This document shows positions 41,418-51,857 of a stretch of DNA of 64,000 nucleotides, one piece after another (position 1 is the stretch's first letter; each line of letters starts with the position of its first letter). The stretch covers positions 6,668,117 to 6,732,116 of the forward strand of contig OZ025206.1 of assembly GCA_964019055.1 (NCBI GenBank), given 5' to 3'. Below the pieces are notes generated by a model. It made no database searches. It saw only the letters and a program-made list of their open reading frames with translations, and was not told where the DNA came from. The position numbers and the translations under genes were made by a program. This stretch comes from Anthopleura xanthogrammica. Taxonomy: Eukaryota; Cnidaria; Anthozoa; Actiniaria; Actiniidae.

Positions 41418-43100
41418 ATGGCCAGCAATAAAGAAAGCGACGAGGAAAAGGTACAATTAGAAAGTGATCATGAAGAAGATGGAGAGAACGAGAAGCACAA
41501 TAATCAATGCTGCAGTGGTTGTTTGGAAAAGATCAACAAAAAGCGACTGGTGTCTAAGATGTTTTATTTCTTTTACTTCTCGGCATTTGGTTCCCTCTGG
41601 CCGTACCTCGCATTGTATTTTAAACAACTCTTCATCTCGCCTCGCCAGCTTGGTGTTCTAGTCGCTATCAGATCATCTTTACAGTTTGTCTTCACTCCAA
41701 TATGGGGAGCCTTTGCGGACAAGTATCAAAAAAGTAAATTTGTATTACTAGTTGGACTGTGTTTTTGGCTAATCACAACATTTTCAATCGCTCTTATTCC
41801 AAGCCTGGAGAAACCCTCCGCTTGCTACAGCATGAACTCCATTGCATTTATCACAAACAGCACTAGAAATACCTCCATCATTACTCCATTAGAAACAAAG
41901 AAGAATTTCGTAAGGCATGGACGTGATGGCGATTCATCTTGGATTGGTAGTATACTTCCATGGGGTCTGGGGTTCTTTCGATCTTACGAACCTGAAAAAT
42001 CAGTAACATTTAAAGAAGTTCCTTTTCCCAATTTCAAGATTCATAAAACTCCGGAACCGGTTGCGGATTCTTCAAAACTGTTTGTCGGTCTTTTAGTGAT
42101 TACCATCATTGGAGTCATGTTTTCTTCTCCAACTCAATGCCTTGCAGATACAGCGACTATTCAGTTATTAGGGAAAGACACACACGAATATGGGAAGCAA
42201 GCCTTATGGGGTTCTGTAGGTTATGGATGCACTGCTTTTATTGTTGGCGCGTCAATAAGTGGTCAAAAACGCATGAATCCTTGTAGCAAGGAGATGAACA
42301 TCAATTACATTCCTTGTTTTTATGTCTACATGGTCTATATGTTCTGCGCGCTGTGTGTAGCCACTCGGTTCCAATACCAGGCGTCGAGCGGGGAAGGTAA
42401 ATGCAAGCCAAGTTTGTTAGGCAGCCTAAAAGTTTTAAAACAATTCGATTACGCTTTCTTCTTGTTCGTCGTCTTTTTCTGTGGAACTGCTACTGGGTTC
42501 ATACAAACGTTCCTCTTTTGGCACCTCAGAGAGCTTGGCGGGGAACAGATTCTCTTTAGCTTGATTACCATCACTAATAGCACCGCTGAAGTGGTATCAT
42601 ATATGTTCTCTGATCGCTTCCTATCCAATATTGGACATTTTAGGGTCATATATGTTGGTCTTATCTGCTATTCATTAAGGTTTTTCTATTACTCATACTG
42701 CAGTCAGCCATGGCTGTTTTTACCTATTGAGTTGATCCAAGGAATAACTACGGCAGCTATATGGTCATCTTTTGTTTCCTACGTGGGTTCCCAACCCGGG
42801 ATGGCTACGACATTACAGGGGCTTGTCAGTGGGTTCTATACGGGTCTCGGGTACGCCACCGGTGGTTTTGTTGGAGGGCTTATGGTCCATGTCTTTGGCT
42901 CGAGTACGTCTTTTCTGGTGTTTGGTGAGATGAGCCTTATCGTGTTGTTCATGTTTATTCTTGTCAATAATGTACGAACTAGCAAGAATGAAATTTCAAT
43001 TACTGTTCTTAATCAAACTAAAGATTTTGTATCGGAGATACACGATGAGAAGAGCAATGGATCTCAAAACGATATGGCAAATCAGAAGGCCGAAGAATAA
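41418..43100 (+). CDS. MFSD6-like major facilitator transporter 6
   Basis: 560 aa, single coding exon. The ATG is at 41418; the GTG at 41415 is not a start. An acidic N-tail precedes TM1 at about 48 (MFYFFYFSAFGSLWPYLALY) and WGAFADKYQKSK. The extracellular loop (about 125-215) contains LPWGLGFF. CLADTATIQLLG, YGKQALWGSVGYG (about 258) and C-terminal helices with GFYTGLGYATGG follow. In several places (TATGFIQTFLFWHLRELGGE; SDR after the eighth helix) it is closer to gene 2 than to genes 3-5, and like gene 2 it is on the plus strand. An AATAAA overlaps the stop codon (43096-43101). Confidence 0.9.
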   Translation: MASNKESDEEKVQLESDHEEDGENEKHNNQCCSGCLEKINKKRLVSKMFYFFYFSAFGSLWPYLALYFKQLFISPRQLGVLVAIRSSLQFVFTPIWGAFADKYQKSKFVLLVGLCFWLITTFSIALIPSLEKPSACYSMNSIAFITNSTRNTSIITPLETKKNFVRHGRDGDSSWIGSILPWGLGFFRSYEPEKSVTFKEVPFPNFKIHKTPEPVADSSKLFVGLLVITIIGVMFSSPTQCLADTATIQLLGKDTHEYGKQALWGSVGYGCTAFIVGASISGQKRMNPCSKEMNINYIPCFYVYMVYMFCALCVATRFQYQASSGEGKCKPSLLGSLKVLKQFDYAFFLFVVFFCGTATGFIQTFLFWHLRELGGEQILFSLITITNSTAEVVSYMFSDRFLSNIGHFRVIYVGLICYSLRFFYYSYCSQPWLFLPIELIQGITTAAIWSSFVSYVGSQPGMATTLQGLVSGFYTGLGYATGGFVGGLMVHVFGSSTSFLVFGEMSLIVLFMFILVNNVRTSKNEISITVLNQTKDFVSEIHDEKSNGSQNDMANQKAEE

Positions 43101-44697
43101 ATTCCGTAAAAACTTGCTCCTTCACTGGCTCTATTATCTAAGATTAGTAAACAAACTGAACTTTCAAAATCAAAAATAATTATAAACCTTTTTCTAAAAG
43201 AAAACGCAGAAATTTTAAGCAAGTTCAACGCGGCCAAAAATTTGTAATTTGTAATTTGTTTTGCGAAATCTAAACTGCTGGACTGATAAAACCAATAAAT
43301 CCAGATTTTTCTTAATATCTTAAAAATCTCCGTGTTGTGAGGGTGCTGCAGGGTAGCTTAAAGGAATTTGCCGGACATTCCAAAGACATCTCTCACCCTA
43401 TTTATATACTTATTTTCACTGCTTGAATTTTTCATTTCATTTTGTAAGCTTGCTTTTATTTCTTATTTGATTGAACGAAGAATATCGATGATAACTGAAT
43501 GCATTTAGTAAAGCTTGTGTAACTGATTTTGAAAATAAATAATGATAAAATAAAAATTATTTTATGGCTTTAATAAGCTTGTGTTACTGTCTTGTAAAAT
43601 GCGAGTCAAAATTAAAGACAAAATGAAAAAAGAATTTCATCAATTCCAACCCTATTTCCTACATATTAAATTCGACTGATTTTCTATGTTCTGCAGAGCT
43701 TAAAAAATGGTTAACCGTTGACTACTCTTGTATACAATTTTAACCTTTTTAAGCTTTTTTTTACACCTTTTAAGCTTTTAATTTACACCTTTTAATAATT
43801 TTTTAATATCCTTTACAAATTGATAAAAATTCTACAGAAAGAAATTTAACAACAGTGGTTAGACTAATATCTATTTCACAGGTTAAAATACCTGTAGATA
43901 TTAGCAAAAGCCAAAATATTTTGACAGACATTATTACTGACAAAATAAACAAAACAGGTGAACCAAAGAATCGTCCAGTTCACGATTGTTTGCGCAAGTA
44001 TATCTGCCAAGAGGAACACCGGTTCTCAAGAAAAAGTGTCAACTGTTTCACGCTTTGCCGCGATTTCGGACGAATTTTCCAAGCTTTCGATTAATGTTCT
44101 TTCTAGTTCTGCACCACTTGTTGTTTGTATTCCATTAATTATTATGCCCCGGTTGGTCCAGCCCCAATGAACTACCTGTCAAAAACACTGGTCTCGTGTT
44201 ATTTAGTTGCGAGACATTGGCGGTTAATTAAATACACCTACTGCATATAATGCGGGTTTACATGACAGTAGAGAGATCCTTGGTTAAGGAAAAATTAAAG
44301 TGTTCTTCTTGTTCCTCAAGGGGACGGTAAAAGAGTTAGCAAGCTGACTAAAATAATATACTTAGCAGTAGTACTGGTAGGATAAAGTAGCCCACAGGTG
44401 GGTCATACTTAAGTATGACTTCAGTGGAGTACCACTAAGAATCTCTTAGAAATACCCAGATATGATGTCTGATTCAATCCATATGTTTTCATAATTCCAA
44501 TTTTAAATCCGTCTACATCAAAAACAAGCCGTTCGAATATGAAATATCATTATATTACAACATTCCAATGAGCAGGTACCTAACACTTCGAACGAAAACA
44601 ATATAGAAAAACTTCATTTGGAAACTATAAATAAACATGTAGTAAGCAGGGATGTAAGATCTAACACACTTTATCCCAAATCGATCAATGGCTGAGT
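43101..44697. other. intergenic stretch
   Basis: AT-rich, no convincing coding region. Short overlapping open frames at 43855-44170 have no recognised homology and I do not call them genes. Confidence 0.4.
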
Positions 44698-45140
44698 TTG
44701 TCATGCCCTGATATCAGCCAAGAAAGGTTGTATCAAGGTTAATGTTTTATCTCCTAGCCGGTTAGCCATGCCCTAACTTATAGATCAGCCTAAAGGTTTG
44801 TTTCAGGGTTTGTTCTGTGAGTTAGCCGTGCCATGACGCGACTTAGATCAGCCTAGAGGTTGTTTCAGGGTTTGATCTGTGCGTTAGTCATGCCCTGACG
44901 CGACTTAGATCAGCCTTGAGGTTGTTTCAGGGTTTGATCTGTGAGTTGGCCGTGCCCTGACGCGACTTAGATCGGCCTAGAGGTTGTTTGAGGGGTTTGA
45001 TCTGTGCGTTAGTCATGCCCTGACGCGACTTAGATCAGCCTTGAGGTTGTTTCAGGGGTTGATCTGTGAGTTGGCCGTGCCCTGACGCGACTTAGATCAG
45101 CCTAGAGGTTGTTTCAGGGTTTGATCTGTGCGTTAGCCAT
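44698..45140. repeat. ~61-bp tandem repeat with dimeric alternation
   Basis: Seven units start at about 44698, 44761, 44821, 44883, 44945, 45008 and 45070 (spacing 60-63 bp), with a partial one at 45131. The core is CCCTGACGCGACTTAGATCA, then GGTTGTTTCAGGG. Units alternate between GCGTTAGTCATG and GAGTTGGCCGTG beginnings, so the true period is about 124 bp in the younger part; the first two units are more diverged. Confidence 0.85.
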
Positions 45141-46231
45141 GCTATCAATTTTTGCTCAAACCTCGCGAAGATTGGCATAGACTTATAACTTTTTATTATA
45201 TAATCATCAATACCTTTAGAAATACCTATATTTCTTTATTCTTTATTCTGAGCGTCGGCCTGCACAATCCCAAGATGTGTTGTGTATTTACTGACAATAT
45301 GATGCCGTGCACACCAACCAACAAATAAAATAAATGTTATAAGCCTTGCTTTCTGATTGGTTGATGGCGCGTGCATTATGAGAGCACACAGCACAATCAC
45401 ACATTTGTATTTCATAAAAGAGATAAAAAACCTTGCTTGCTGTGCTGTGTTCCGCTACGCGTCGTGCTTCTTCTGACACTTCTTTCGTGTTCTGTCAAAC
45501 TCCGCGTGCTTTATAACTGCACACAGCACGTGTGTGCGTTTTCTATTTTTTGATAATGCACGTTTCTGTTAAGGATCAAAATGATATACAGATTCAGTAA
45601 GAACCCATAAAGCTGTGCGCAATTTCATACCTTATGTTATGGTCATGTATTTTGGTCCTATAATGTGCGCTGTCACCTCACATCTTTTCTCACTTTCACC
45701 TTGTTATATAAGATGTGTCCTAGCTTACATGAGAAATTCTAGTAGAATGCGCACTCAGTCAGGCCACATGCATTACATGTTGGTTCACTTCTACCCACTA
45801 CATCGATACGCAAGTATGATAGGCCTTTCTTATGTACATGATGGCATGATGCTGTAATGCACGGGACCTTTTATGAAAATTCCTCGCGCAATAATCTATA
45901 CTCATTGCGCAAAAAAAATACTTTATGTAAAAAATGTTTTAGACGCATGTCGGTGCAATAAGGGTGCATTGATTGCATAATGCAATGCGCAATTTCAGCG
46001 CGTTTTGCATTGCAAAAGTTTTTAATGCAAATTTAAAGATACAGCCTAGATCTTATGACCTAAAAATCTACAGAAATCATAATATAATATCTGTATTTTT
46101 AGCGAAAACGCATTTATTTTCCTAGCAATACAGATTCAATGCAAGTCAAATAATTGTTTCTAAAAAATGCAAATTTTAAACAACAAATTTATCGTGTGTG
46201 TGTGTGTTTGTGTGTGAAGATTAAAGGCATT
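45141..46231. other. intergenic stretch
   Basis: No coding region. Complementary motifs CGTGCATTAT (about 45370) and ATAATGCACG (about 45553) enclose GCACACAGCAC direct repeats and may mark a small foldback element. A TG-repeat lies at 46196-46216. Confidence 0.35.
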
Positions 46232-48168
46232 TTACAAACTGTTAAGTATGTTTTCAATTTTTTCATAGTTCCTTGTTTTTTCTCTTCCTTGGTGTTCATT
46301 TTTTGTTATTTTTTCAATCCTGACCTTTTTCTTTCTAATATTATCCTCGTTGTCTCCTTTATTATCCACCTTTTTGCTGGGCTTGTGTTTAAAACTCCTG
46401 TAGTATTTGTTAAACCATTTGAAAATCTTGATAAAATCTTCAGCTTCTTTTGTCACTTCTGAAGCCAGTTCCAATGTTTTGAGATTACTCTCAGTACGAT
46501 TTGTCTTCGTAATACCAGCCATTCCAATCGATCCATCCTTGTGTTTTTGTGGTAATAGTTTTTGATGTTTTCTTTGCTTGGTTTCTGCAGGTTTAGGTGT
46601 GAATTTCGTTTCATTAATCGGGTTTGGAAAGCGAGCACCACTAGCATATTGAAGCTCTGAAAATAAGGAAGCAACCTTAGGGCCATATTTATCCAAGACC
46701 TGCTTTAAGGTAACTGTTGGTCCAACCTCCTCTATCATATGTTTTAAATACTTCTTCGCTTTTAGAGCCTCTGCCTTCGCTCTGAGATTAATGGCTTCTT
46801 GTTGCCATAGAACAGGTTTATCTTGAGACGAGATTCTTTGTGGATAACCATCAACAATTTGTGGTGCGCGTAGAAATTCCGCGTAAGACATATCTTGCGA
46901 GGTAGGGGTTGGGCTTGCTGGACGGACTCTAGTATCTCGAAGTTCTTCAAATGGTCTCAATTCTTCCTGATATTTCGCCGCATGTTCAAATGGTATTCTA
47001 GAAGGAATTCCTTCTAAAGCTGTTCTTTGTTTTTCTTGGTCTTCAATCATGAAATCCCCATTTCTTCCGAACGTGTTTTCATAATCTTGCGCATCTAAAA
47101 ACTGATTGTTACTTTTACCCCTTGAGCTTACTAAGCCGCCGTCATAACCGAACCTCCGCCGCGGAATGTACTCTTCTCTTCTCTGTTCATCGTTTCTGAA
47201 GATAACGGACGACGAGAAGGGAAACTGTCTTCGTATAGGTATTGGCTCCCTGTCTAGATAATGTGCTCTGAATGAGGACCGTTGGTTAACAGGGTAATCG
47301 ACGTATCTCCTCTCATAATCGTCATACAATTCTCTCGGTGATGGTACAAACACTTCCTGTTTCTTCGCGATTGGATTGCCTTCTTTCTTTATATTTCTTT
47401 GCGAATGGTTGGTGTTGATTTTGGTGCCAGAGACAGGACCTGTAAACATAAATAATGCGAGAATTCGGATCAAATAAATTCCAAAAATAAGTTTACTTTT
47501 GCAGACTATCGGGAGAACTCAACATTAATTAACAAAGTTAACCAATGACGATGTATAATGAAAACAATGCATTCCTACTTGAGTCACTGAATCACTGGCA
47601 GCAGCAAGGGCGAAATTCATTTTTTTTTCTTTTCAGACCACTTGGCATTCCCTTGATAATCATTTCTTTGTTTAACGGTCGCACATTGGAGAAGACACAT
47701 GAAGACACGTGCTTTGAAATAGAAAAACATTACGCCCAAGGTTCAAGGGTCTATTTCATTATATTATCTGACACAGTAAAAAACTGAGATTTTATCACCA
47801 AAACAAATATAATCAATCATACCTTTGCATCGAAGCGAGAGAACGGTGAGCTTGCAATGGTATAGACCTTTTTTTGACACTTTAGACAATTATTCACATG
47901 CCTCAATCATTTCAAGCTCACTGTTCTCTTGTTCTCTTGCTTCTATGTAAAGGCATGGCTACCTTTCAAGATGGCGCAGAGAACTGTGAAGGGGACTATT
48001 CTAGAACTTTGCCATTCAGTTTCCTAGCTTATACATGCACAGGCAGGGTAACAAAATGAATGGATATCTCGTTTGAAGTCACATACCTATCTTGACAGAT
48101 GCTTGGGTCAATAACACACACGAGAAGAGTACTATAAAGTGAATAAGAATCACTTTTGGCGCTATCAT
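46232..48168 (-). CDS. secreted basic protein, two exons (unknown family)
   Basis: Exon 1 is 48168-48087 (82 nt) and exon 2 is 47439-46232, giving 429 aa if no exon lies between. Exon 1 encodes a 27-residue hydrophobic leader starting MIAPKVILIHF, a convincing signal peptide. The donor ATAG/GTATGT is phase 1 and the acceptor TTTACAG/GTCCTG restores GPVSGTKIN in the long frame. The open frame upstream of 47439 lacks an ATG start and is an intron artefact. The mature protein is Arg/Lys-rich with Tyr/Arg-rich N-terminal sequence (DDYERRY, PRRRFGYDGG), a helical middle (LRAKAEALKAKKYLKHM) and a Lys-rich tail. Several dibasic sites could be processed. No known domain is recognised. It could be an extracellular-matrix or lineage-specific secreted protein. 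Confidence 0.65.
47440..48086 (-). other. intron of the secreted basic protein gene
   Basis: 647 bp. It contains a segment (about 47640-47770) resembling 35150-35300, probably a dispersed repeat. An additional small exon cannot be excluded. Confidence 0.5.
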
Positions 48169-49626
48169 AGCTCCTAGACCTGAAGAAAGTAATACTCTCT
48201 GTTAATCAGATACAAGTGATTTTGCGGTGACAGCATTCCCAAGAGAACAAAATATCTAGAAATATTTTAATTCTGATCGATGCAGTTAAGGTAGTTAATT
48301 TTTACCGTCTAAAAATCAGAAATGAGTTCAGAAAAAAGAAACTACTAGAAACACGCATGCACAATTAGGTTTCCTCTTGTCCTTTCCAACTTCGGCAGTG
48401 CGAAGCATTTATTCTTTTATTTCTTGACCTAGTTTGACCATGCTTATCATCAACCTCAGATTTATATGTCATTATCATTTCACTTAGATTTTTCATTAAT
48501 TGGTTTGTGTAATTCGGAATTTTATTTATTGCAAAATTTAGGACCATACCTCCAGACACAGTGCTGAAGCGCAGTATGGCAGCGCGAAGCATTTACGGCT
48601 ATGCCGGAGATTTCGGCCCCGACACCGCTATCCCTGGATTTACAGACTGATCAGGAAGCTCCACCGAAGCTTAAGGGAGAGGTTAACTGGCCCCTAGACT
48701 GTAGATGATTAATCCCTTGCTATGACCAACAGACCGACAGTAGACCCGCTATGTATATGTCGATTGTGTCGCTGATGACTAACCTCCCATGGTCAATCTT
48801 TTCCATGTAGGACGCGTTTTGAAAAACTAGGTAAGGTATTTTTATTAGTCTAAACAAACTTAGAATAAAAATAAGGATTTACATCTTATATTATTATGTT
48901 TTAAGACACTTTTATAGGGGGTATTCATTGCAAAGCTAAAGAATAAGAAAAGAAAATGAACTAGAGTCAGACATGTCAGTGGCTGCTATGACGTCACATG
49001 CACGCCAACACTGGTTGGCAATAATTCTTTCCCCTTTTACGTTTTTCTCGGAAAACGTAAAATCTATTATATTTACTGATGTTCTCTAAAAAAAAACCTT
49101 CTGATTCAATGGAGTGAATAATATTATTATAGAAAGAGAATGAGAATTTTATGAGAGTAAATAAGAACGGGTCCAAATTACTCTGACGATATCGGAAGTC
49201 CTCCTTTTGATCCTTGTTCATTCTGCGTCAACTTCAAATCAAGTCCAGGGATCATGGCCACTGTTATCACTAACAATATATACAGATTAATTGTGACTTT
49301 CCCAATAATTTAATTGAGTTACCATACCATTACATGTACATTTGTTATTGTTAACCTTCACTGTACCCTTTTTTCTAACATCACATATATCATTGTTGCT
49401 TACCCTGTTCAAGGCTTCACTTTTGTTGCTAGTCGATATAATACAATTTGGCAGATAGATAATTCAGTCTAAAAGTGACAACAATGCTTATGAAGCGGCA
49501 TCAGTTCCAAGGCTCAAAAGTTAGCTTATTTTGCACGACATTTAGTCAACTGGTACCTGACTGAATTCTCGATTTTGAAGTTACAATGCTTTGCTTGTGG
49601 TTTTGGTTTTGTTTATAAACAAATAC
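48169..49626. other. intergenic stretch
   Basis: No clear coding region. The segment 48590-48800 is less AT-rich than its surroundings but has no long open frame. AGTGCGAAGCATTTA-like sequence occurs at about 48395 and again at about 48580. Confidence 0.35.
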
Positions 49627-49926
49627 ATACTAGTTATACAATGGTTTCGAGTGGCATGCCGTGGAATATCCCACGAATCACTTGTAGTTTCTAGTATACA
49701 CACGAGCCTTTAGGCGAGTGGGTATACAAAGAAAATACAAGTGACGAGTGGGATATCCACAGTATGCCACGAGAAACCATTGTATAACCACTTTATCCCA
49801 CACCATAGAAAATACAAATGCGTAGATTCAACGCGCAGTGCATAATGGGAAGGAAGAGTGAAATACCGACGAATATACAACGGCTTTCCTGCTTTCTGAT
49901 TGGCTGTATTTTCTATGGCGTGGGAT
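49627..49926. mobile_element. 300-bp MITE, copy B
   Basis: Second copy of the element at 9131-9431, in the same orientation, with only scattered substitutions. TATCCCACACCATAGAAAA near 49795 is inverted at the right end (TTTTCTATGGCGTGGGATA). Confidence 0.75.
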
Positions 49927-50061
49927 AAAAATCGTACAAGCTTGGAACGTAGTAACATGGTCAAGGAAAAATCTCCGATCTGAAGTCACGTATGGAAGCT
50001 CGTGCGCTATTGCGCGCTTGTTTTTAACTCATTGTTTCGCGATCGTGCCAATAGCAAGGTG

Positions 50062-50198
50062 AACACTTGTTTCCATAGCCCAAATTGCCCTTCATCGAGA
50101 AAGGACTGGAATCGATTCTAGGGTTGGTTAGGTTTAGGGTTAGATTCCAGTCCTCTCTCGACAAGGGCATTTTGAGCTAAGAAAACAAGTATCTACCA
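50062..50198. repeat. palindrome with TTAGGG-like loop
   Basis: GCCCTTCATCGAGAAAGGAC and TGGAATC on the left pair with GATTCCAGTCC and TCTCGACAAGGGC on the right; outer ends (ACTTGTTT / AAACAAGT) also pair. The loop reads TAGGGTTGGTTAGGTTTAGG, a degenerate telomere-like string. Confidence 0.6.
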
Positions 50199-50360
50199 AC
50201 TACCCAATAGGAAGCTAGAAAAGTAGCTCATGCAATGCATTTTTTTTTTTCTTACTTTTTTGTCTTACACAATGGCTGCCATGAAATTAACCTATCTGTT
50301 ACAAACAATTGTACGTCTGCAGTCCATTAGCACAGCGGCGGCTTTCTTCAGATTAAGTTG

Positions 50361-50528
50361 GCCAGTTCAAAGTTTAAGAATCGTTTTCAGTGCGCATGCG
50401 ATTTTATCCCGAATTTCTCACCTTCTTTTGTTCAATTAAAAACAAAAGAAGGTTTAAACAAAAGAAGGTGAGAAATTCGGGATAAAATCGAATGCGCACT
50501 GAAAACGATTCTTAAAATTTGAAATGGC
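50361..50528. repeat. long near-perfect hairpin
   Basis: Two roughly 74-bp arms (50361-50434 and 50455-50528) are almost exact reverse complements, containing CGTTTTCAGTGCGCAT and TTTATCCCGAATTTCTCACC. The centre is short and repeats AACAAAAGAAGG. Confidence 0.8.
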
Positions 50529-51857
50529 TTATATAAGCTGCTTGCCGGCGGGATTTTTATTTATGCAGAGACTGTGACGTATAAGCAGTCTAGTCTAGGA
50601 ATTGAAAAGGATTCCTGCCAGTCAACTATTCACGGCGATATGCCAATATTATTTGAATATATAAAAAACAAGCTCTTCCATTGCATCAGAAGTTCCTTTC
50701 TTGCATATTTTTACCAGTTAGTCGATTTAATTTTTGGTTTACACGTAAACGGTATATACCCTACGTCCCATGCATGCATTTAGTGCATGATATTGCTATT
50801 AGTCAATGATATCGCCTGATAGTCAAACTATCCACTATATATAGGGTTTAAAAAGCATGTTATTGAACTTTATAGGAGGATGATACTTTATAAATTTTTA
50901 TCAGTGCAAACTTAAAAAAAAATGTTGGAAAAACGTTTTCAACTCTAAGAGGCATTTCTTTTTGAACGAAGACTGGCGTTGCATGGCGTGGGTTTTGTTT
51001 TCTCGTTCGTTTGTTTAAAGTGCATGTCTTGAATTATTCAAGATCTAGGTTGGCTAACCTGAACTATGTTAAGAGTACAGTTAAAATGTTTTTATATGCA
51101 CCAATCTTTTTACTTCAGGGTAGTTTAACCAGAAAAAGTAAATGGAGACAAAAAAGTTCTCAAATTTGGAAATAACGAGGAAGGGGATCGACTGTAGTAA
51201 GACTCTTTTGGACAAGTATTGAGACTACAACCGAAAGCGTGAGGCGAACACAATACACGAGCCCTTCATTGTCTGCTTGATAATTTCTACCATTGATGCT
51301 GAACTGGGGTTTTGGCTGCCTCACATGTACACCTGTCAAGGTATGATTCATCTAAATAACTTGACTTGTCTTTTAGAAACGAGACAGATTAAAAAAAAAT
51401 TCGTTTTAAAAAACGTATTATCCATACAAGAGGATAAGAATTTCAGCTGCACTTTTTAATTATAAAATGCTATTTCAGGAAAGTTTTATGGAGCGCGCTA
51501 AGTAAATAACTGAAAATGATATTAATAGTCTTTTATGCTAAAACCAAACTCATAAGACTTTGGTTTAAAAGATTTATGCAGCAAGCGAAAAGTCATAGAC
51601 ATATAGTAAAACTTTTAACATCAGTGCGAAATTTCTCAGTGTATTTTTTTTTTCCAAAGTGATCGATTCATTGCAGCTATCACAATTGGCATGGATCATG
51701 CAGTTACTGGCATCTGTCAGGCTCATTCCAATTCAACACAATGATGTGTGACTGAAATGATGAGTTTATCCTATTTTTAGTTATAGAGCTTTTTCATGTG
51801 AGCTTTTCCGTTTTTCTAACTTGAGCTATGTACATGCATTTATTACTGGCTTGCTTC

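Larger units (their letters stand above)
49927..51857. other. intergenic stretch with hairpins
   Basis: No gene seen. It contains palindromes at about 50062-50198 and 50361-50528. The small open frames here and around 51160-51459 have no recognised homology. Confidence 0.4.

Noticed and set aside
43855..44170. Two overlapping frames of 70-79 codons
   Set aside because: No homology, overlapping alternatives and no splice or start support.
48590..48800. Less AT-rich segment considered as a structural RNA or exon
   Set aside because: No recognisable snRNA or tRNA features and no open frame could be supported.
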